NCBI GenBank assembly: GCA_017532155.1
Contig: JAFXJP010000016.1
Coordinates: forward strand, 27,387 to 91,386
Reading direction: 5' to 3'
Length of the DNA: 64,000 bases
From: Clostridia bacterium
GTDB taxonomy: Bacteria > Bacillota > Clostridia > Christensenellales > Aristaeellaceae
Shown: piece by piece, positions 42,318 to 51,730 of the stretch
How the letters are laid out: each line of letters begins with the position of its first letter
Numbering within the stretch: position 1 is the stretch's first letter
Notes under the pieces: generated by a model
Seen by the model: the letters and a program-made list of their open reading frames with translations, nothing else
Told to the model about the DNA's origin: nothing
Database searches by the model: none
Made by a program: the position numbers and the translations under genes

Positions 42318-44441
42318 TTACACGTCTTCGCGAGCCAGTTCGATGTCGTTCTTTTCGATTTCCTCGCGATATTCGTTGATTTCCTTCTGGTTGCCATACA
42401 CAAAGTGATCCGGCAGAATCTCCGTCCAGACGGGCTTATCCGTGCTGTAATCATGGCAGGAGGGATCGTATACCAGCAGCTTCTTGGTGCGCTCCAGATA
42501 GGGATTGGGATTGGGAACGGCCGACAGCAGCGCCTTGGTATAGGGATGCAGCGGATGACGGAAGAGCTCTTCCGCCTCGGCCAGCTCGACGATCTTGCCC
42601 TTATGGATAACGGCAATACGGTCGGAAATGAAACGAACGACAGACAGGTCATGCGCGATGAACAGATAGGTCAGGCCGCGCTTTTTCTTCAGATCGTTAA
42701 GGAGGTTGAGCACCTGCGCGCGAATGGAAACATCCAGCGCGGAGATGGGTTCGTCCGCAACGATGAATTCGGGCTGCATGATCAGGCTGCGGGCGATGCC
42801 GATGCGCTGACGCTGGCCGCCGGAGAATTCATGCGGGAAGCGGCTGGAGAACTCAGGCAGCAGGCCTACTTCTTCCAGCGCCTTCTGCACCTTTTCGCTG
42901 CGATCAGCATGATCCTCATACATGTGATGGTTGATAATACCTTCAGACACGATATAGTCAACCTTGGCACGCTCATTCAGAGAAGCCATGGGGTCCTGGA
43001 AGATCATCTGGCAGCTGCGGATTACTTCGTTATCCAGCTCCTTGCTGATCTTGCCGTTAATCTTGCGGCCCTTGAAATAGATTTCGCCCTGCGAAGTGGG
43101 ATTGATGCGCACAATGGCACGGCCGATAGTCGTCTTGCCGGAGCCCGATTCACCTACCAGAGAGAAGGTCTCGCCGCGGTAGATGGTGAAGTTGACGTCG
43201 TCAACCGCCACAAACTTCTTCTTGCCCGAGCCAAAGCTGATCTGCAGATCCTTTACCTCGATCAGGGGCTCGCGGTCTTCGTGCATATGCGGATGATCCA
43301 GCTTAATGGAGCTGGTATCGATGTTCAGGCTGCGGTTATTCAGGCGGCGGATGTTATCCGGCTGCTCAACCTGCGGCGCACGCGGGTCCATCAGCCAGGT
43401 TTTCACCTGATGCGTAGGCGTTACGTCAAAGATAGGCGGCTCTTCCAGGAAGTCAATGTTCAGCGCCTGATGGTTACGGGGCGCGAAAGCATCGCCAATC
43501 ACTTTGTTGAACAGGTTCGGAGGAGTACCGTCGATGGCGGGCAGCTTCTCGCCCTTGATACCCAGCTGGGGCAGCGCGCTCAGCAGCGCCCAGGTGTAGG
43601 GGTGCCAGGGGTCAAAGAAAATTTCGTTGGCCATACCGATTTCAACGATCTGACCGGCATACATAACAGCCACACGGTCAGCCACGTTGGCTACAACGCC
43701 CAGGTCATGGGTGATGTAGATGATGGTCATGCCCAGTTCCTTCTGCAGCTTGCGGATCAGCTCCAGGATCTGCGCCTGGATGGTCACGTCAAGCGCGGTG
43801 GTGGGCTCGTCGCAGATGAGGATCTGCGGACGGCAGGCTACGGCGATGGCGATAACCACGCGCTGGCGCATGCCGCCGGAAAACTCATGAGGATACTGAT
43901 TATAGCGGCGCTCAGGATTCGGAATACCAACAGCCTCCAGCATGCGGATGGCTTCGGCCTTGGCTGCCTTGCCCTTCAGGCCCTGATTGAGTTCAATGGC
44001 CTCCTGAATCTGATGGCCGATCTTCTTCAGCGGGTTCAGGCTGGTCATGGGGTCCTGCGTTACCATGGCAATCTTCTTACCGCGGATGGTACGCCATTCC
44101 TTTTCAGTGGTGTACTTGGCAAGATCCACGCCATCATACATGATGGAGCCGCCGGTCACAGAACCATTCTTATCCAGCATACCGACAAAGCACTTGGTGA
44201 AAACGGACTTACCGGAGCCGGATTCGCCCACGATCGCCAGCGTTTCGCCTTCATACAGCGTCAGGGAGCACTTGCGGATCGCAGTCAGCTTTTTGCCGCG
44301 CAGGGTAAACTGCACTTCCACATCCTTGGCAGAAAGGATGGGCGGGCTGGTCAGTGTATTTTCGGCACGGGACCAGAAGTTAACGCCATTTATGGTGTCA
44401 AATTCTTCCGTGCCCTGAACTGTTCTTTCAAATTCATTCAT
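42318..44441 (-). CDS. Fused oligopeptide ABC transporter ATPase OppD-OppF
   Basis: A 707-residue protein with two complete ATPase domains in one chain, normally encoded by separate oppD and oppF genes. The OppD half covers about residues 33-325: Walker [10 protein letters not shown] at 71-79, signature EFSGGMRQR, Walker [13 protein letters not shown]. The OppF half covers about 392-680: Walker [11 protein letters not shown] at 429-438, signature EFSGGQRQR, Walker [14 protein letters not shown] linker of about 65 residues joins them. Both end in HPYT-type C-terminal segments typical of the family. AAAGGAGG lies 9 nt upstream of the ATG. It powers uptake with OppA, OppB and OppC encoded upstream. 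Confidence 0.94.
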   Translation of the reverse strand: MNEFERTVQGTEEFDTINGVNFWSRAENTLTSPPILSAKDVEVQFTLRGKKLTAIRKCSLTLYEGETLAIVGESGSGKSVFTKCFVGMLDKNGSVTGGSIMYDGVDLAKYTTEKEWRTIRGKKIAMVTQDPMTSLNPLKKIGHQIQEAIELNQGLKGKAAKAEAIRMLEAVGIPNPERRYNQYPHEFSGGMRQRVVIAIAVACRPQILICDEPTTALDVTIQAQILELIRKLQKELGMTIIYITHDLGVVANVADRVAVMYAGQIVEIGMANEIFFDPWHPYTWALLSALPQLGIKGEKLPAIDGTPPNLFNKVIGDAFAPRNHQALNIDFLEEPPIFDVTPTHQVKTWLMDPRAPQVEQPDNIRRLNNRSLNIDTSSIKLDHPHMHEDREPLIEVKDLQISFGSGKKKFVAVDDVNFTIYRGETFSLVGESGSGKTTIGRAIVRINPTSQGEIYFKGRKINGKISKELDNEVIRSCQMIFQDPMASLNERAKVDYIVSEGIINHHMYEDHADRSEKVQKALEEVGLLPEFSSRFPHEFSGGQRQRIGIARSLIMQPEFIVADEPISALDVSIRAQVLNLLNDLKKKRGLTYLFIAHDLSVVRFISDRIAVIHKGKIVELAEAEELFRHPLHPYTKALLSAVPNPNPYLERTKKLLVYDPSCHDYSTDKPVWTEILPDHFVYGNQKEINEYREEIEKNDIELAREDV

Positions 44442-44456
44442 GAGCCGGTCCCTCCT

Positions 44457-45467
44457 TTACACGTGATTGCGCGGATCGCAGGCGTCGGAGAACGCATTAC
44501 CAGCCAGATAGAAGGTAATCGTAATCAGAGAAACGATCGACGCGGGGAAAATCAGCAGATGCGGATAGTTGAGGAAGAAGCTGCGGGAATTGCGCAGCAG
44601 AATGCCCAGAGAAGGCGTGGATACATCCAGCAGGCCCAGGTAGCTCAGCGTGGTTTCATAAGCAATGATGCCGGGGATGGACAGCGCCAGACGCAGCACG
44701 ATTACGCTGATCAGGTAGGGGAAGATGTTCCTGGCCAGAATGCGCCACAGGCCGGTGCCCAGGCAGCGGGAGGCCAGATTGTACTCACGGTCACGATACA
44801 TGAACACCAGGTTGCGCACATTGCGCGCAGTGCCCAGCCAGTAGAAAGCTACCATCGCGATACCCATGATCAGCACGCTCTGGCCGATCATCAGGGCAAT
44901 CAGCGTCATGTAGATGATGGTAGGAACGTTATCCATGAAGTTGTAAAGCTCGGTGAAGAAGCGGTCCAGCTTGCGGACATAGCCCCACACCAGGCCGATG
45001 ATAGTACCTACGATAATCTGACCAAGCGAAACGGAAACACTCAGGATGATCGAAGTGCGGGTCGCGCTCCACACCTGGCTCCAGTAGTCACGGCCCAGGT
45101 TGTCCGTGCCAAACCAGAAGGTGCTGTTGGGCGACTGGAATGCCAGATCATTATCAATGCGCAGATTGTTGGCGTCAAACTGGCTGATTTCCGGCGCAAT
45201 GAACGTGAAGGCAAACAGCACAACGAAAAGGATCATCATGCACACAGCGCTCTTTTTCTTGAAAAAGTTCTTCCAGACGCTGTTCCAGTAAGAATACTTG
45301 CTGTAGCCAATGCGCTCAGCCTCGGCGGCATGGTATTCCGCAAAGGAGAACAGCTGCTTTTCAGGCATCTGCGCGCGGGAGTGCACATGCACACGGCCGC
45401 GATGATATTTATGCTCTGTCGTGTCAACCGCACTGCGGTCAACATTCATATTAACGACCTTTTTCAT
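44457..45467 (-). CDS. oppC: Oligopeptide ABC transporter permease OppC
   Basis: A 336-residue permease with an N-terminal cytoplasmic segment of about 70 residues, then six helices. The motif FGTDNLGRDYWSQVW near residue 118 is characteristic of DppC/OppC, and the C-terminal SYLGLLDVSTPSLGILL block follows the EAA-like loop. The soluble N-terminus is longer than in typical OppC. The start overlaps the oppB stop by one base, and oppDF begins 15 nt after its stop. Confidence 0.93.
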   Translation of the reverse strand: MKKVVNMNVDRSAVDTTEHKYHRGRVHVHSRAQMPEKQLFSFAEYHAAEAERIGYSKYSYWNSVWKNFFKKKSAVCMMILFVVLFAFTFIAPEISQFDANNLRIDNDLAFQSPNSTFWFGTDNLGRDYWSQVWSATRTSIILSVSVSLGQIIVGTIIGLVWGYVRKLDRFFTELYNFMDNVPTIIYMTLIALMIGQSVLIMGIAMVAFYWLGTARNVRNLVFMYRDREYNLASRCLGTGLWRILARNIFPYLISVIVLRLALSIPGIIAYETTLSYLGLLDVSTPSLGILLRNSRSFFLNYPHLLIFPASIVSLITITFYLAGNAFSDACDPRNHV

Positions 45468-46456
45468 CAGCGAGTCTCCCCCTTACCGGTCAGTTTGATT
45501 CTCGGGTCAAGCAGCATCATCAGCATATCGCCCAGGAACAGGCCGGCGATGCCAAGCGATGCATACAGCATGACGATCGCCTGCACAACGTTGGTGTCGT
45601 AGCGGGAGATGGCGTCCGTCAGCAGCGGTCCAAGACCGGGAACAGAGAAGAAGCGCTCTACCAGAATGGAGCCGCCTACCGTCAGCAGCACGCTGTAGGG
45701 CAGATACTGCGCCAGCGGCAGGAAGGCGTTCTTCATCACGTGCGTAAACATTACGCGCGTCGTGGACAGGCCCTTGAGCTTGGCCAGACGGATATAATCC
45801 TTGTTCAGCTCATCCACCATGTAGCGGCGCATCCACATCATGTAGCTGGCAATCGAGCCCAGCGACAGACAGATAATCGGCAGGATGGTCGAAGTGTTGA
45901 ACTTGAATTGCTGGCCAAAGATCATAATCTTCTGCACTTTACGCGCGGAATACATGGCCGGCAGTCCCAGCACACGCGAGCCGAATACCAGAATCAGCGA
46001 ATAGGAAACCAGCGCAGGCACGGCGTTGATAAAAATAGTGAACGCCTGGCCGCAGCCGTCCAAAATACCATCCTTGAAGCGCGCCTGCAAAATGCCCAGC
46101 GGCACGCCGGTGATCAGCGCCAGACCCAGCGCGATCAGGCCCAGTCGCATGGAAATGCCAAACTTGCCGCCGATAACCTGCAGCACAGGCTTACCGGTCT
46201 GAATACGGCGGGAAATACCCAAATCAAATTTCGTAAACATACCTTTGAAGAAGCGGCCCAGCTGCACCAGCGGATGATCCAGCAGACCTGCTGCCAGCAA
46301 GCGCTCATGCTGCATTTCAGGCGTCAGCTTCATCAGTTCATCTTCGGTAAAGAAATACTCTTTGGGCATCAAGCGCATCAGCAGAAACACGACCGCCACG
46401 ATCAGCAGGATGGTTACTACCGACTGGAAAAATCGCTTGATCAAATACTTCGCCAT
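45467..46456 (-). CDS. oppB: Oligopeptide ABC transporter permease OppB
   Basis: A 329-residue permease with six helices. The N-terminal YLIKRFFQSVVTILLIVAVV and the large first external loop (about residues 31-95) are typical of DppB/OppB. The later VERFFSVPGLGPLLTDAI and LDPRIKL blocks are diagnostic. It forms the channel with OppC. The gap of 164 nt from oppA contains an intercistronic hairpin. Confidence 0.94.
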   Translation of the reverse strand: MAKYLIKRFFQSVVTILLIVAVVFLLMRLMPKEYFFTEDELMKLTPEMQHERLLAAGLLDHPLVQLGRFFKGMFTKFDLGISRRIQTGKPVLQVIGGKFGISMRLGLIALGLALITGVPLGILQARFKDGILDGCGQAFTIFINAVPALVSYSLILVFGSRVLGLPAMYSARKVQKIMIFGQQFKFNTSTILPIICLSLGSIASYMMWMRRYMVDELNKDYIRLAKLKGLSTTRVMFTHVMKNAFLPLAQYLPYSVLLTVGGSILVERFFSVPGLGPLLTDAISRYDTNVVQAIVMLYASLGIAGLFLGDMLMMLLDPRIKLTGKGETR

Positions 46457-46564
46457 TGTTTCAACCCCTTTTGTTATTAAAACATTGCTGTTTTAGGCCG
46501 CCATCTTCCATTCTCTCCGATAGATAGCGCCCGAAAGCAGCACTGCCTCTATATCAATGAAGGA

Positions 46565-46594
46565 GAAGGGGCCTCCCGAAGGAGGCCGCCTTCT
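46565..46594 (-). other. Intercistronic stem-loop between oppA and oppB
   Basis: GGCCTCC, a TTCG-type tetraloop and GGAGGCC (46570-46587), extended by GAAGG/CCTTC outer pairs. The T tract is poor, so partial termination or 3'-end protection of oppA mRNA is more likely than full termination. Confidence 0.7.
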
Positions 46595-46620
46595 TCTTCA
46601 TGCGATTGTTTAATTGTGAA

Positions 46621-48495
46621 TTACTTCAGACCGGCATACTCGTCGGCGGTGTAAACGGTATCGCTCACTTCCCAGTTGACATAGCGTTCAGACTGGTTGC
46701 CGTACAGAGAATTGATCTTGACGAAGTCGTTAACCTGGGTCAGCTGGATGCCCTTGTTGTAGTAGGTGGGCAGGCACAGCGCATGCTCCAGGAAGTAGGC
46801 TTCAGCCTTGGCGAACGCTTCGTAACGAGCGTCGGTGTTGTCGGTGATGGCGTGAGCGGCGTTCACCAGATCGGTGAATTCCTTATACTGCGCCTTCAGA
46901 TCAACGTCAGTCGCCTGATCAACGTTGCCGTAGGTCACAGCGTAGTAGGCGTTGTCGTCGAAGTCGATTTCCTGGCCCAGGAAGTTGACCGGGTCAGCAT
47001 AGTCAGCGCCCCAACCGGAGGACCATACAGAGTGCAGCTGAGGAACGATAACTTCCTGGTTGTAGCTGGTCACGTAGGTCTTGGTGTTGAACTTGATGAA
47101 GTCATCGCCCAGCATATCGGAGAAGTTCTGAGCCAGAACGTCAGCGGTATCCTTCGCAGCGGCGTTGGAAGCGGAGATGTACCAGTCGAGCTCGACGGGG
47201 AAGGTCACGCCCTCGGCAGCCAGTTCTTCCATGGCCTGCTTCTTGTAAGCAGCAGCCTTTTCAGCATTGTAGCGGCTGAAGGTGTTGGGATCATATTCCA
47301 TGCCGAGCAGATCCAGAACCATCTGGGAGTACTCGGTACCGTCGCTCTTGGCAACCAGGTTAGCGGTGGTGTAGGTGTAGTTCTGGCAGGACAGGGGGTT
47401 AACCACGTTGATGCGGGCCAGATAGTCGGTCAGATCCAGGCCGTAGTAGATGGCCTGACGGAAAGCTTCGTTACCAACGGCGGTGTTCCAGTTGGTGTCG
47501 GGAGTGCCGTCAGCATTCAGCTTGGCGTAGTTCCAGTGCCAGTTGTAGGAGTACTTGGTGGGCAGCATGGGAACCAGGCAATCATGGAACTCATGAGAAG
47601 CGTCGTTCTGGATCATGGTGATCTGGGACTCGGTCAGCTCCACATAGTGCAGCTCGCCAGCCATGAACAGATCGTAAGCGCGGTTGGCGTCTTCAACAGC
47701 CTTGATGTTAACGGTGTCGAAGAGCTTCACGTTCGCAGCGTTCCAGTAGTTGGGGTTCTTGGTCAGGATCTTTTCATTCTGATGTACGTAGTAGGTGATG
47801 GTGTAGGGGCCGTTGTACCACAGATCTTCGTGGGTGGCGCCGAAGTAACCATCAACACCGATTTCCTCGATCAGCTGAGCGGACAGAGGAGCCAGGCAGT
47901 TGTAGCAAGCCAGGGTGGGGAAGTAGTTCATCACGGCCAGGGTCTTGTAGGTGATGGTCTTGTTGTCGGGGCAGGTCACGCCAACCATCTCATAGAACTT
48001 ATCCAGCTTCAGAGCCTTGGCTTCTTCTTCAGGCAGAGACTTGGTGTACTCATAGTACTCGGAAGCGCCTTCGATCATCTGGATGGGCATCGAGGTGTTG
48101 GCAGAGTCATTCTTGTGGAAGTTCAGAACCCATTCAAGGCCGGTGGCGAAGTCTTCCGCAACACAGTCAGCCTTGATGTTGCCCTGCCAGTCAACCCACT
48201 TGATGCCTTCGTTCAGTTCGAAAGTCCAAACCAGGCCGGTCTCATCGACGTACCAGGTGTGGGCGATCGCGGGCTGCAGACCGCCGTTAGGATCGTTGGT
48301 CAGCAGGTGATCGTAGCAGTTGGTCAGAACGTTCAGGTCGTTCGCCTTCTGAGAGTACTGATAGCAGAACGTTTCCATTTCAGAGCTGGTGATAATGTAG
48401 TCCAGCAGCTCAGTGACTTCCGCCTGCGCGGGCAGGATCACGGCGAGGCTCAGCATCATGGACAGAGCCAGGATCATGGACAAAACCTTCTTCAT
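46621..48495 (-). CDS. oppA: Oligopeptide-binding protein OppA (SBP family 5)
   Basis: A 624-residue exported family-5 solute-binding protein. Residues 1-24 form a signal peptide (ILALSMMLSLAVILPAQAE) without a lipobox Cys, so membrane attachment is unclear. Family blocks include PAIAHTWYVDETGLVWTFEL, GINKW-type loops near KWVDWQGN, and the C-terminal SSGWGADYADPVNFL. It captures peptides for OppBC-DF. AGAGGAGG sits 6 nt before ATG 48495; the open frame runs 27 codons upstream with no site. Codon bias is strong, suggesting high expression. Confidence 0.93.
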   Translation of the reverse strand: MKKVLSMILALSMMLSLAVILPAQAEVTELLDYIITSSEMETFCYQYSQKANDLNVLTNCYDHLLTNDPNGGLQPAIAHTWYVDETGLVWTFELNEGIKWVDWQGNIKADCVAEDFATGLEWVLNFHKNDSANTSMPIQMIEGASEYYEYTKSLPEEEAKALKLDKFYEMVGVTCPDNKTITYKTLAVMNYFPTLACYNCLAPLSAQLIEEIGVDGYFGATHEDLWYNGPYTITYYVHQNEKILTKNPNYWNAANVKLFDTVNIKAVEDANRAYDLFMAGELHYVELTESQITMIQNDASHEFHDCLVPMLPTKYSYNWHWNYAKLNADGTPDTNWNTAVGNEAFRQAIYYGLDLTDYLARINVVNPLSCQNYTYTTANLVAKSDGTEYSQMVLDLLGMEYDPNTFSRYNAEKAAAYKKQAMEELAAEGVTFPVELDWYISASNAAAKDTADVLAQNFSDMLGDDFIKFNTKTYVTSYNQEVIVPQLHSVWSSGWGADYADPVNFLGQEIDFDDNAYYAVTYGNVDQATDVDLKAQYKEFTDLVNAAHAITDNTDARYEAFAKAEAYFLEHALCLPTYYNKGIQLTQVNDFVKINSLYGNQSERYVNWEVSDTVYTADEYAGLK

Positions 48496-48566
48496 AGTAA
48501 ACCTCCTCTTATCTTTGACAGTGGAGCGGATAAAGATTTGCTCCACTGCTTTGATTTGATGTTGGC

Positions 48567-48595
48567 ATAATACCATCCATTCTCAATCTTGTCAA
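48567..48595 (-). promoter_or_regulatory. Promoter of the opp operon
   Basis: On the minus strand TTGACA (48590-48595), 17-bp spacer, TATTAT (48567-48572); leader about 65 nt. Confidence 0.85.
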
Positions 48596-48757
48596 TAGTT
48601 ATACAGCAGAAATGCAATTCAAAAACAATAAAGCGCATATTTCCGCTTATTTAAGCTGCACCGAACCGTTTTTTTGCAATTCCCGCATGTCCTATTGTTC
48701 ATTTTTCGTATTTTGGCTTTGTTTTTTTCTGCATAAAGATGCAGTTTTGCACTTCGT

Positions 48758-48786
48758 TTGCCTTTTTCAGGCAAAGGATGTATAAT
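48758..48786 (+). promoter_or_regulatory. Promoter of the small membrane protein at 48.8 kb
   Basis: TTGCCT (48758-48763), 17-bp spacer, TATAAT (48781-48786); the ribosome site AAGGAGG follows within 20 nt. Confidence 0.72.
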
Positions 48787-48814
48787 AGCATTTGTACATA
48801 AGGAGGTTTCCCGC

Positions 48815-49225
48815 ATGAGCAAATCGTCGCCTTTCCGCCTGCAGCGGCATCTGATCCGCCCCTGCATTTATCAGGCCGCCACGCGTCTTGGCGTTGGCCT
48901 GCTGCTTTCTGTCGCCTGGTATAAATTTGCCAATCCCTCGCAGCTGGATCTCAATTCACACGCCTTTTTCTTTATGGCGGTATTTTTTGCGGTGATGGCC
49001 TGGATGCGTTATCTGCGCATGGACGGCATGCATATTCCTTCTATTAAATTGAAATTCCTCAAAAAGCTGGTTAAAAAGCCTCAGCGCAATTTTGCCGATA
49101 TGTCCGATTACACCGACGAGGAGATCGTCGCCTTTGATGATCTGGACGATGAGGAAAAGAATGTGTGCCTGCTGTACGCCAACATCGCCTGCGCGCTGAT
49201 TTTCCTGATTATCTCGTTCTTCTAA
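48815..49225 (+). CDS. Hypothetical membrane protein
   Basis: A 136-residue protein of unrecognised family. Hydrophobic helices lie near residues 20-38, 45-62 and 118-136. A charged segment between them contains a basic run (KLKFLKKLVKKPQR) followed by an acidic run (DYTDEEIVAFDDLDDEEK). AAGGAGG is 8 nt before the ATG at 48815. It is monocistronic, with a terminator directly after it that overlaps the promoter of the next gene. Confidence 0.6.
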   Translation: MSKSSPFRLQRHLIRPCIYQAATRLGVGLLLSVAWYKFANPSQLDLNSHAFFFMAVFFAVMAWMRYLRMDGMHIPSIKLKFLKKLVKKPQRNFADMSDYTDEEIVAFDDLDDEEKNVCLLYANIACALIFLIISFF

Positions 49226-49239
49226 AAAATGTTTTTACC

Positions 49240-49276
49240 AATCCGCTTTGCATGAAGCGGATTTTTTTGATATAAT
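49240..49276 (+). promoter_or_regulatory. Terminator overlapping the MATE promoter
   Basis: The hairpin AATCCGCTT / AAGCGGATT (49240-49263) with a T run ends the upstream gene. TTGCAT (49248-49253), in the loop and stem, then a 17-bp spacer and TATAAT (49271-49276) form a promoter for the MATE gene. The two signals share the same bases. Confidence 0.7.
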
Positions 49277-49315
49277 AGTTCCATTATTATAGGAAGAAAG
49301 TCGGAGGAGAGTATC

Positions 49316-50692
49316 ATGAGCCGCGCGCGCACCTTTGCTGCCGATTTCACGCAGGGCAGCGTATCCAAACACCTGCTGCGTTTTTCCACCCCCCTGTTCC
49401 TGAGCAACCTTTTGCAGGTTGTGTACAACATGGTTGATATGATTATCGTCGGCCAGGCGCTGGGAAAGGTGGGCCTATCCGGCGTATCTATCGGCGGCGA
49501 CGTATCGCATTTTCTCACGTTTATTGCCATGGGCTTTTCCAGCGCCGGGCAGGTCATCATCTCCCAATACATCGGTGCAAAGCAGGAAAAGAAGGTCGGC
49601 ACCTTTATCGGCACCATGTTCACCTTTCTCTTTGGCTGCGCCGCTTTTCTGAGCATTGTATGCCTCATACTGCGCGCACCCATCCTGCAGCTGATGCGCA
49701 CGCCGGCTGAATCCTACAATGAAGCGCTGGGCTATACCACAGTCTCCGCTATCGGTCTGGTTTTTGTCTACGGCTACAACATTGTCAGCGCCGTGCTGCG
49801 CGGCATTGGCGACAGCAAGCATCCCTTCATCTTTATTTCACTGGCCGCGGTAATGAACATCCTGCTGGATTTGCTGTTTGTTTTCCCGCTGCAGATGGGC
49901 GCTGCCGGCGCCGCGCTGGCAACTGTCATCAGCCAGGGCTTCAGTTTTATCTGCTGTGCCATTTTCCTGTGGAAAAAACGCGATCAGCTGGGCTTTGACA
50001 TTGAAGTGAATGATTTCCTTCATATTAATAAAGACATGCTGATCAAGCTGACCAAGCTGGGCGTACCCATGGCCATTAAGAGCGCCGCCATTCAGTTCTC
50101 TAAGCTCTTTGTCAATTCCTGGATCAACTCCTACGGCGTGGTTGTATCGGCTGTAGCCGGCATTGTCAACAAGTTCTCTTCCATCACCAATCTGATTTCC
50201 AACTCCGTTAACACTGCCGGCTCCTCGATGGTAGGTCAGAATATCGGCGCGCAGAAATACGATCGCGTGCCCAGGATCATGCTGACCGCCTTCCTGATGA
50301 CCGTCACCGTATCCATCCTGATGTCCATCATCACCATTGCCTTCCCCGAAGCCGTCTTTGGCGTCTTTACGGATGAATCGGACGTGCTGGCTGTATGCAT
50401 GGAATTCCTGCCCATTGCGGTATTGCTTTTCTTCGGCAGCGCCTTCCGCGCGGCGATGAACTCGCTTCTCAACGGCAGCGGCAATTATCGCGTCAATTTC
50501 GCCACCGCCATTCTGGATGGCATGATCATGCGCATCGGGCTTGCTATTCTGCTGGGCCTGGTGCTGGATATGAAATACATCGGCTTCTGGCTGGGCGATG
50601 CGCTGGCAGGCTTTACCCCCTTCTTTATCGGCCTGGCGTACTATTTCAAAGGCAATTGGCGCACGAGAAAATATGTTATCAAAGAAGAATAA
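49316..50692 (+). CDS. MATE family efflux transporter
   Basis: A 458-residue multidrug and toxin extrusion protein with 12 predicted helices. The N-terminal LLRFSTPLFLSNLLQVVYNM and VDMIIVGQALG blocks are family marks. The second half repeats the pattern with LTKLGVPMAIKSAAIQFSKL. MATE carriers export cationic compounds using a Na+ or H+ gradient. GGAGG lies 8 nt before the ATG. It is monocistronic; the substrate is unknown. Confidence 0.92.
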   Translation: MSRARTFAADFTQGSVSKHLLRFSTPLFLSNLLQVVYNMVDMIIVGQALGKVGLSGVSIGGDVSHFLTFIAMGFSSAGQVIISQYIGAKQEKKVGTFIGTMFTFLFGCAAFLSIVCLILRAPILQLMRTPAESYNEALGYTTVSAIGLVFVYGYNIVSAVLRGIGDSKHPFIFISLAAVMNILLDLLFVFPLQMGAAGAALATVISQGFSFICCAIFLWKKRDQLGFDIEVNDFLHINKDMLIKLTKLGVPMAIKSAAIQFSKLFVNSWINSYGVVVSAVAGIVNKFSSITNLISNSVNTAGSSMVGQNIGAQKYDRVPRIMLTAFLMTVTVSILMSIITIAFPEAVFGVFTDESDVLAVCMEFLPIAVLLFFGSAFRAAMNSLLNGSGNYRVNFATAILDGMIMRIGLAILLGLVLDMKYIGFWLGDALAGFTPFFIGLAYYFKGNWRTRKYVIKEE

Positions 50693-50707
50693 ATTCCTCC
50701 GCAAGCA

Positions 50708-50741
50708 AAAAACAGCGGCGAGCAAAAGCTCGCCGCTGTTT
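50708..50741. terminator. Bidirectional terminator between the MATE gene and mntP
   Basis: A 13-bp perfect stem (AACAGCGGCGAGC / GCTCGCCGCTGTT) with an AAAA loop, between convergent genes. Confidence 0.88.
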
Positions 50742-50750
50742 CACGATAGA

Positions 50751-51335
50751 TTAAAAGAAACTGCTGATAAAAATCTCAAGACCAATAAAAATCAGAATTG
50801 CGCCGCCAAGAATACCGGCTTTGTCTGCCAGCCTGGTACCCGCCTTGCGGCCGATGTACAATCCGCCCAGGCAAATGACAAACGTCACCGCGCCAATCAG
50901 CACAACCGCCAGCAACGCCTGCATCAGGCCGTATTCTGCGATGGTAAAGCCTACGCTCAGCGCATCAATGGAGGTTGCCACACCCTGCACCAGCAACGCA
51001 GATAAGCCCACGCCCGGGCGATTTTCGCATTCTTCTTCTCCCCTGATGCCATCATAGAGCATTTTACCGCCAATATAGCCCAACAGCAGCAGCGCAATCC
51101 AGGGAATCAGCTTTTCAAAAGACCGAAAATACTGCACGATCGTATGCACACAAATCCAGCCAATCAACGGCATTGCCGCCTGAAATGCCGCAAAAATACC
51201 TGCAACGCCGCACATCTTGCGCGTTTTCATGCAGGGCTCGTGCAGACCATTGGCCAGCGACACCGAAAAGGCGTCCATCGCCAAGCCAACGCCCAGCAGA
51301 ATATTGGTAAAGAAAAATCCAAAGCTCAGTTCCAT
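50751..51335 (-). CDS. mntP: Manganese efflux pump MntP
   Basis: A 194-residue membrane protein with six helices arranged as two repeats of three. Key acidic motifs are GLAMDAFSVSLANG near residue 17 and VATSIDALSVGFTIAEYG near 120, each with a membrane Asp. MntP exports Mn2+. The ATG at 51335 follows GAGGGG by 6 nt; the longer open frame would read through the upstream regulatory RNA and is rejected. A yybP-ykoY riboswitch and its terminator precede it, giving manganese control. Confidence 0.93.
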   Translation of the reverse strand: MELSFGFFFTNILLGVGLAMDAFSVSLANGLHEPCMKTRKMCGVAGIFAAFQAAMPLIGWICVHTIVQYFRSFEKLIPWIALLLLGYIGGKMLYDGIRGEEECENRPGVGLSALLVQGVATSIDALSVGFTIAEYGLMQALLAVVLIGAVTFVICLGGLYIGRKAGTRLADKAGILGGAILIFIGLEIFISSFF

Positions 51336-51352
51336 TCCAATCCCCTCGCAAT

Positions 51353-51382
51353 AAAAAAGCCAAGTATGCAAGCCATACTTGG
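51353..51382 (-). terminator. Riboswitch-controlled terminator ahead of mntP
   Basis: On the minus strand CCAAGTATG, a 5-nt loop and CATACTTGG followed by CTTTTTT, placed between the riboswitch aptamer and the mntP ribosome site. It is the likely expression platform. Confidence 0.82.
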
Positions 51383-51428
51383 ACGCCCTGAGGATGCAGC
51401 CACTCCATGTATAGCGCAAAGGTTATAC

Positions 51429-51514
51429 ATGAGTCTCGCAATTGAAAGCAAGCCAGGCCTTCGGCCAGGATGTTGACTTGCTACGTGCGCTGCACGCTCG
51501 CTACTCCCTCACAA
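51429..51514 (-). promoter_or_regulatory. yybP-ykoY manganese riboswitch
   Basis: On the minus strand the RNA begins GTGAGGGAGTAGC, closely matching the GGGGAGUAGC loop of this class, and ends GCGAGACTCAT, matching the AGCRAGACC side. The ends pair as GTGAG/CTCAT. Two hairpins lie between: GCGTGCAGCGCACG and a CCTGGCC/GGCCTGG arm. The gene it precedes (mntP) is the classic target. In known examples Mn2+ binding favours transcription. Confidence 0.87.
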
Positions 51515-51520
51515 AGCATT

Positions 51521-51549
51521 ATTATAGCTTTTTCAGTAAATTTTGTCAA
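51521..51549 (-). promoter_or_regulatory. Consensus promoter of the mntP transcript
   Basis: On the minus strand exact TTGACA (51544-51549), 17-bp spacer, exact TATAAT (51521-51526); transcription would start right at the riboswitch 5' end. Confidence 0.88.
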
Positions 51550-51620
51550 TGTCCCTTCCTCTTTCTGCAATCGCACATCAATTTCTTTCAAAAATATCCA
51601 TATTTTGTATTTTTTATGTA

Positions 51621-51649
51621 TTTACAAGTAGCAAAATCTATCATATAAT
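51621..51649 (+). promoter_or_regulatory. Promoter of the exported flavoprotein
   Basis: TTTACA (51621-51626), 17-bp spacer, TATAAT (51644-51649); leader about 75 nt. Confidence 0.75.
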
Positions 51650-51730
51650 ATCGATTGGCACGGTTGCTGGAAAATCTGGCATGTCTTGATTACCAGAAAC
51701 CGATGCATAATACAAGGAGGACTACTCTAC

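Noticed and set aside
42405-45602. Plus-strand open frame of about 1,065 codons
   Set aside because: It is the reverse shadow of oppDF and oppC, whose motifs are unmistakable; no ribosome site or family match exists in this frame.
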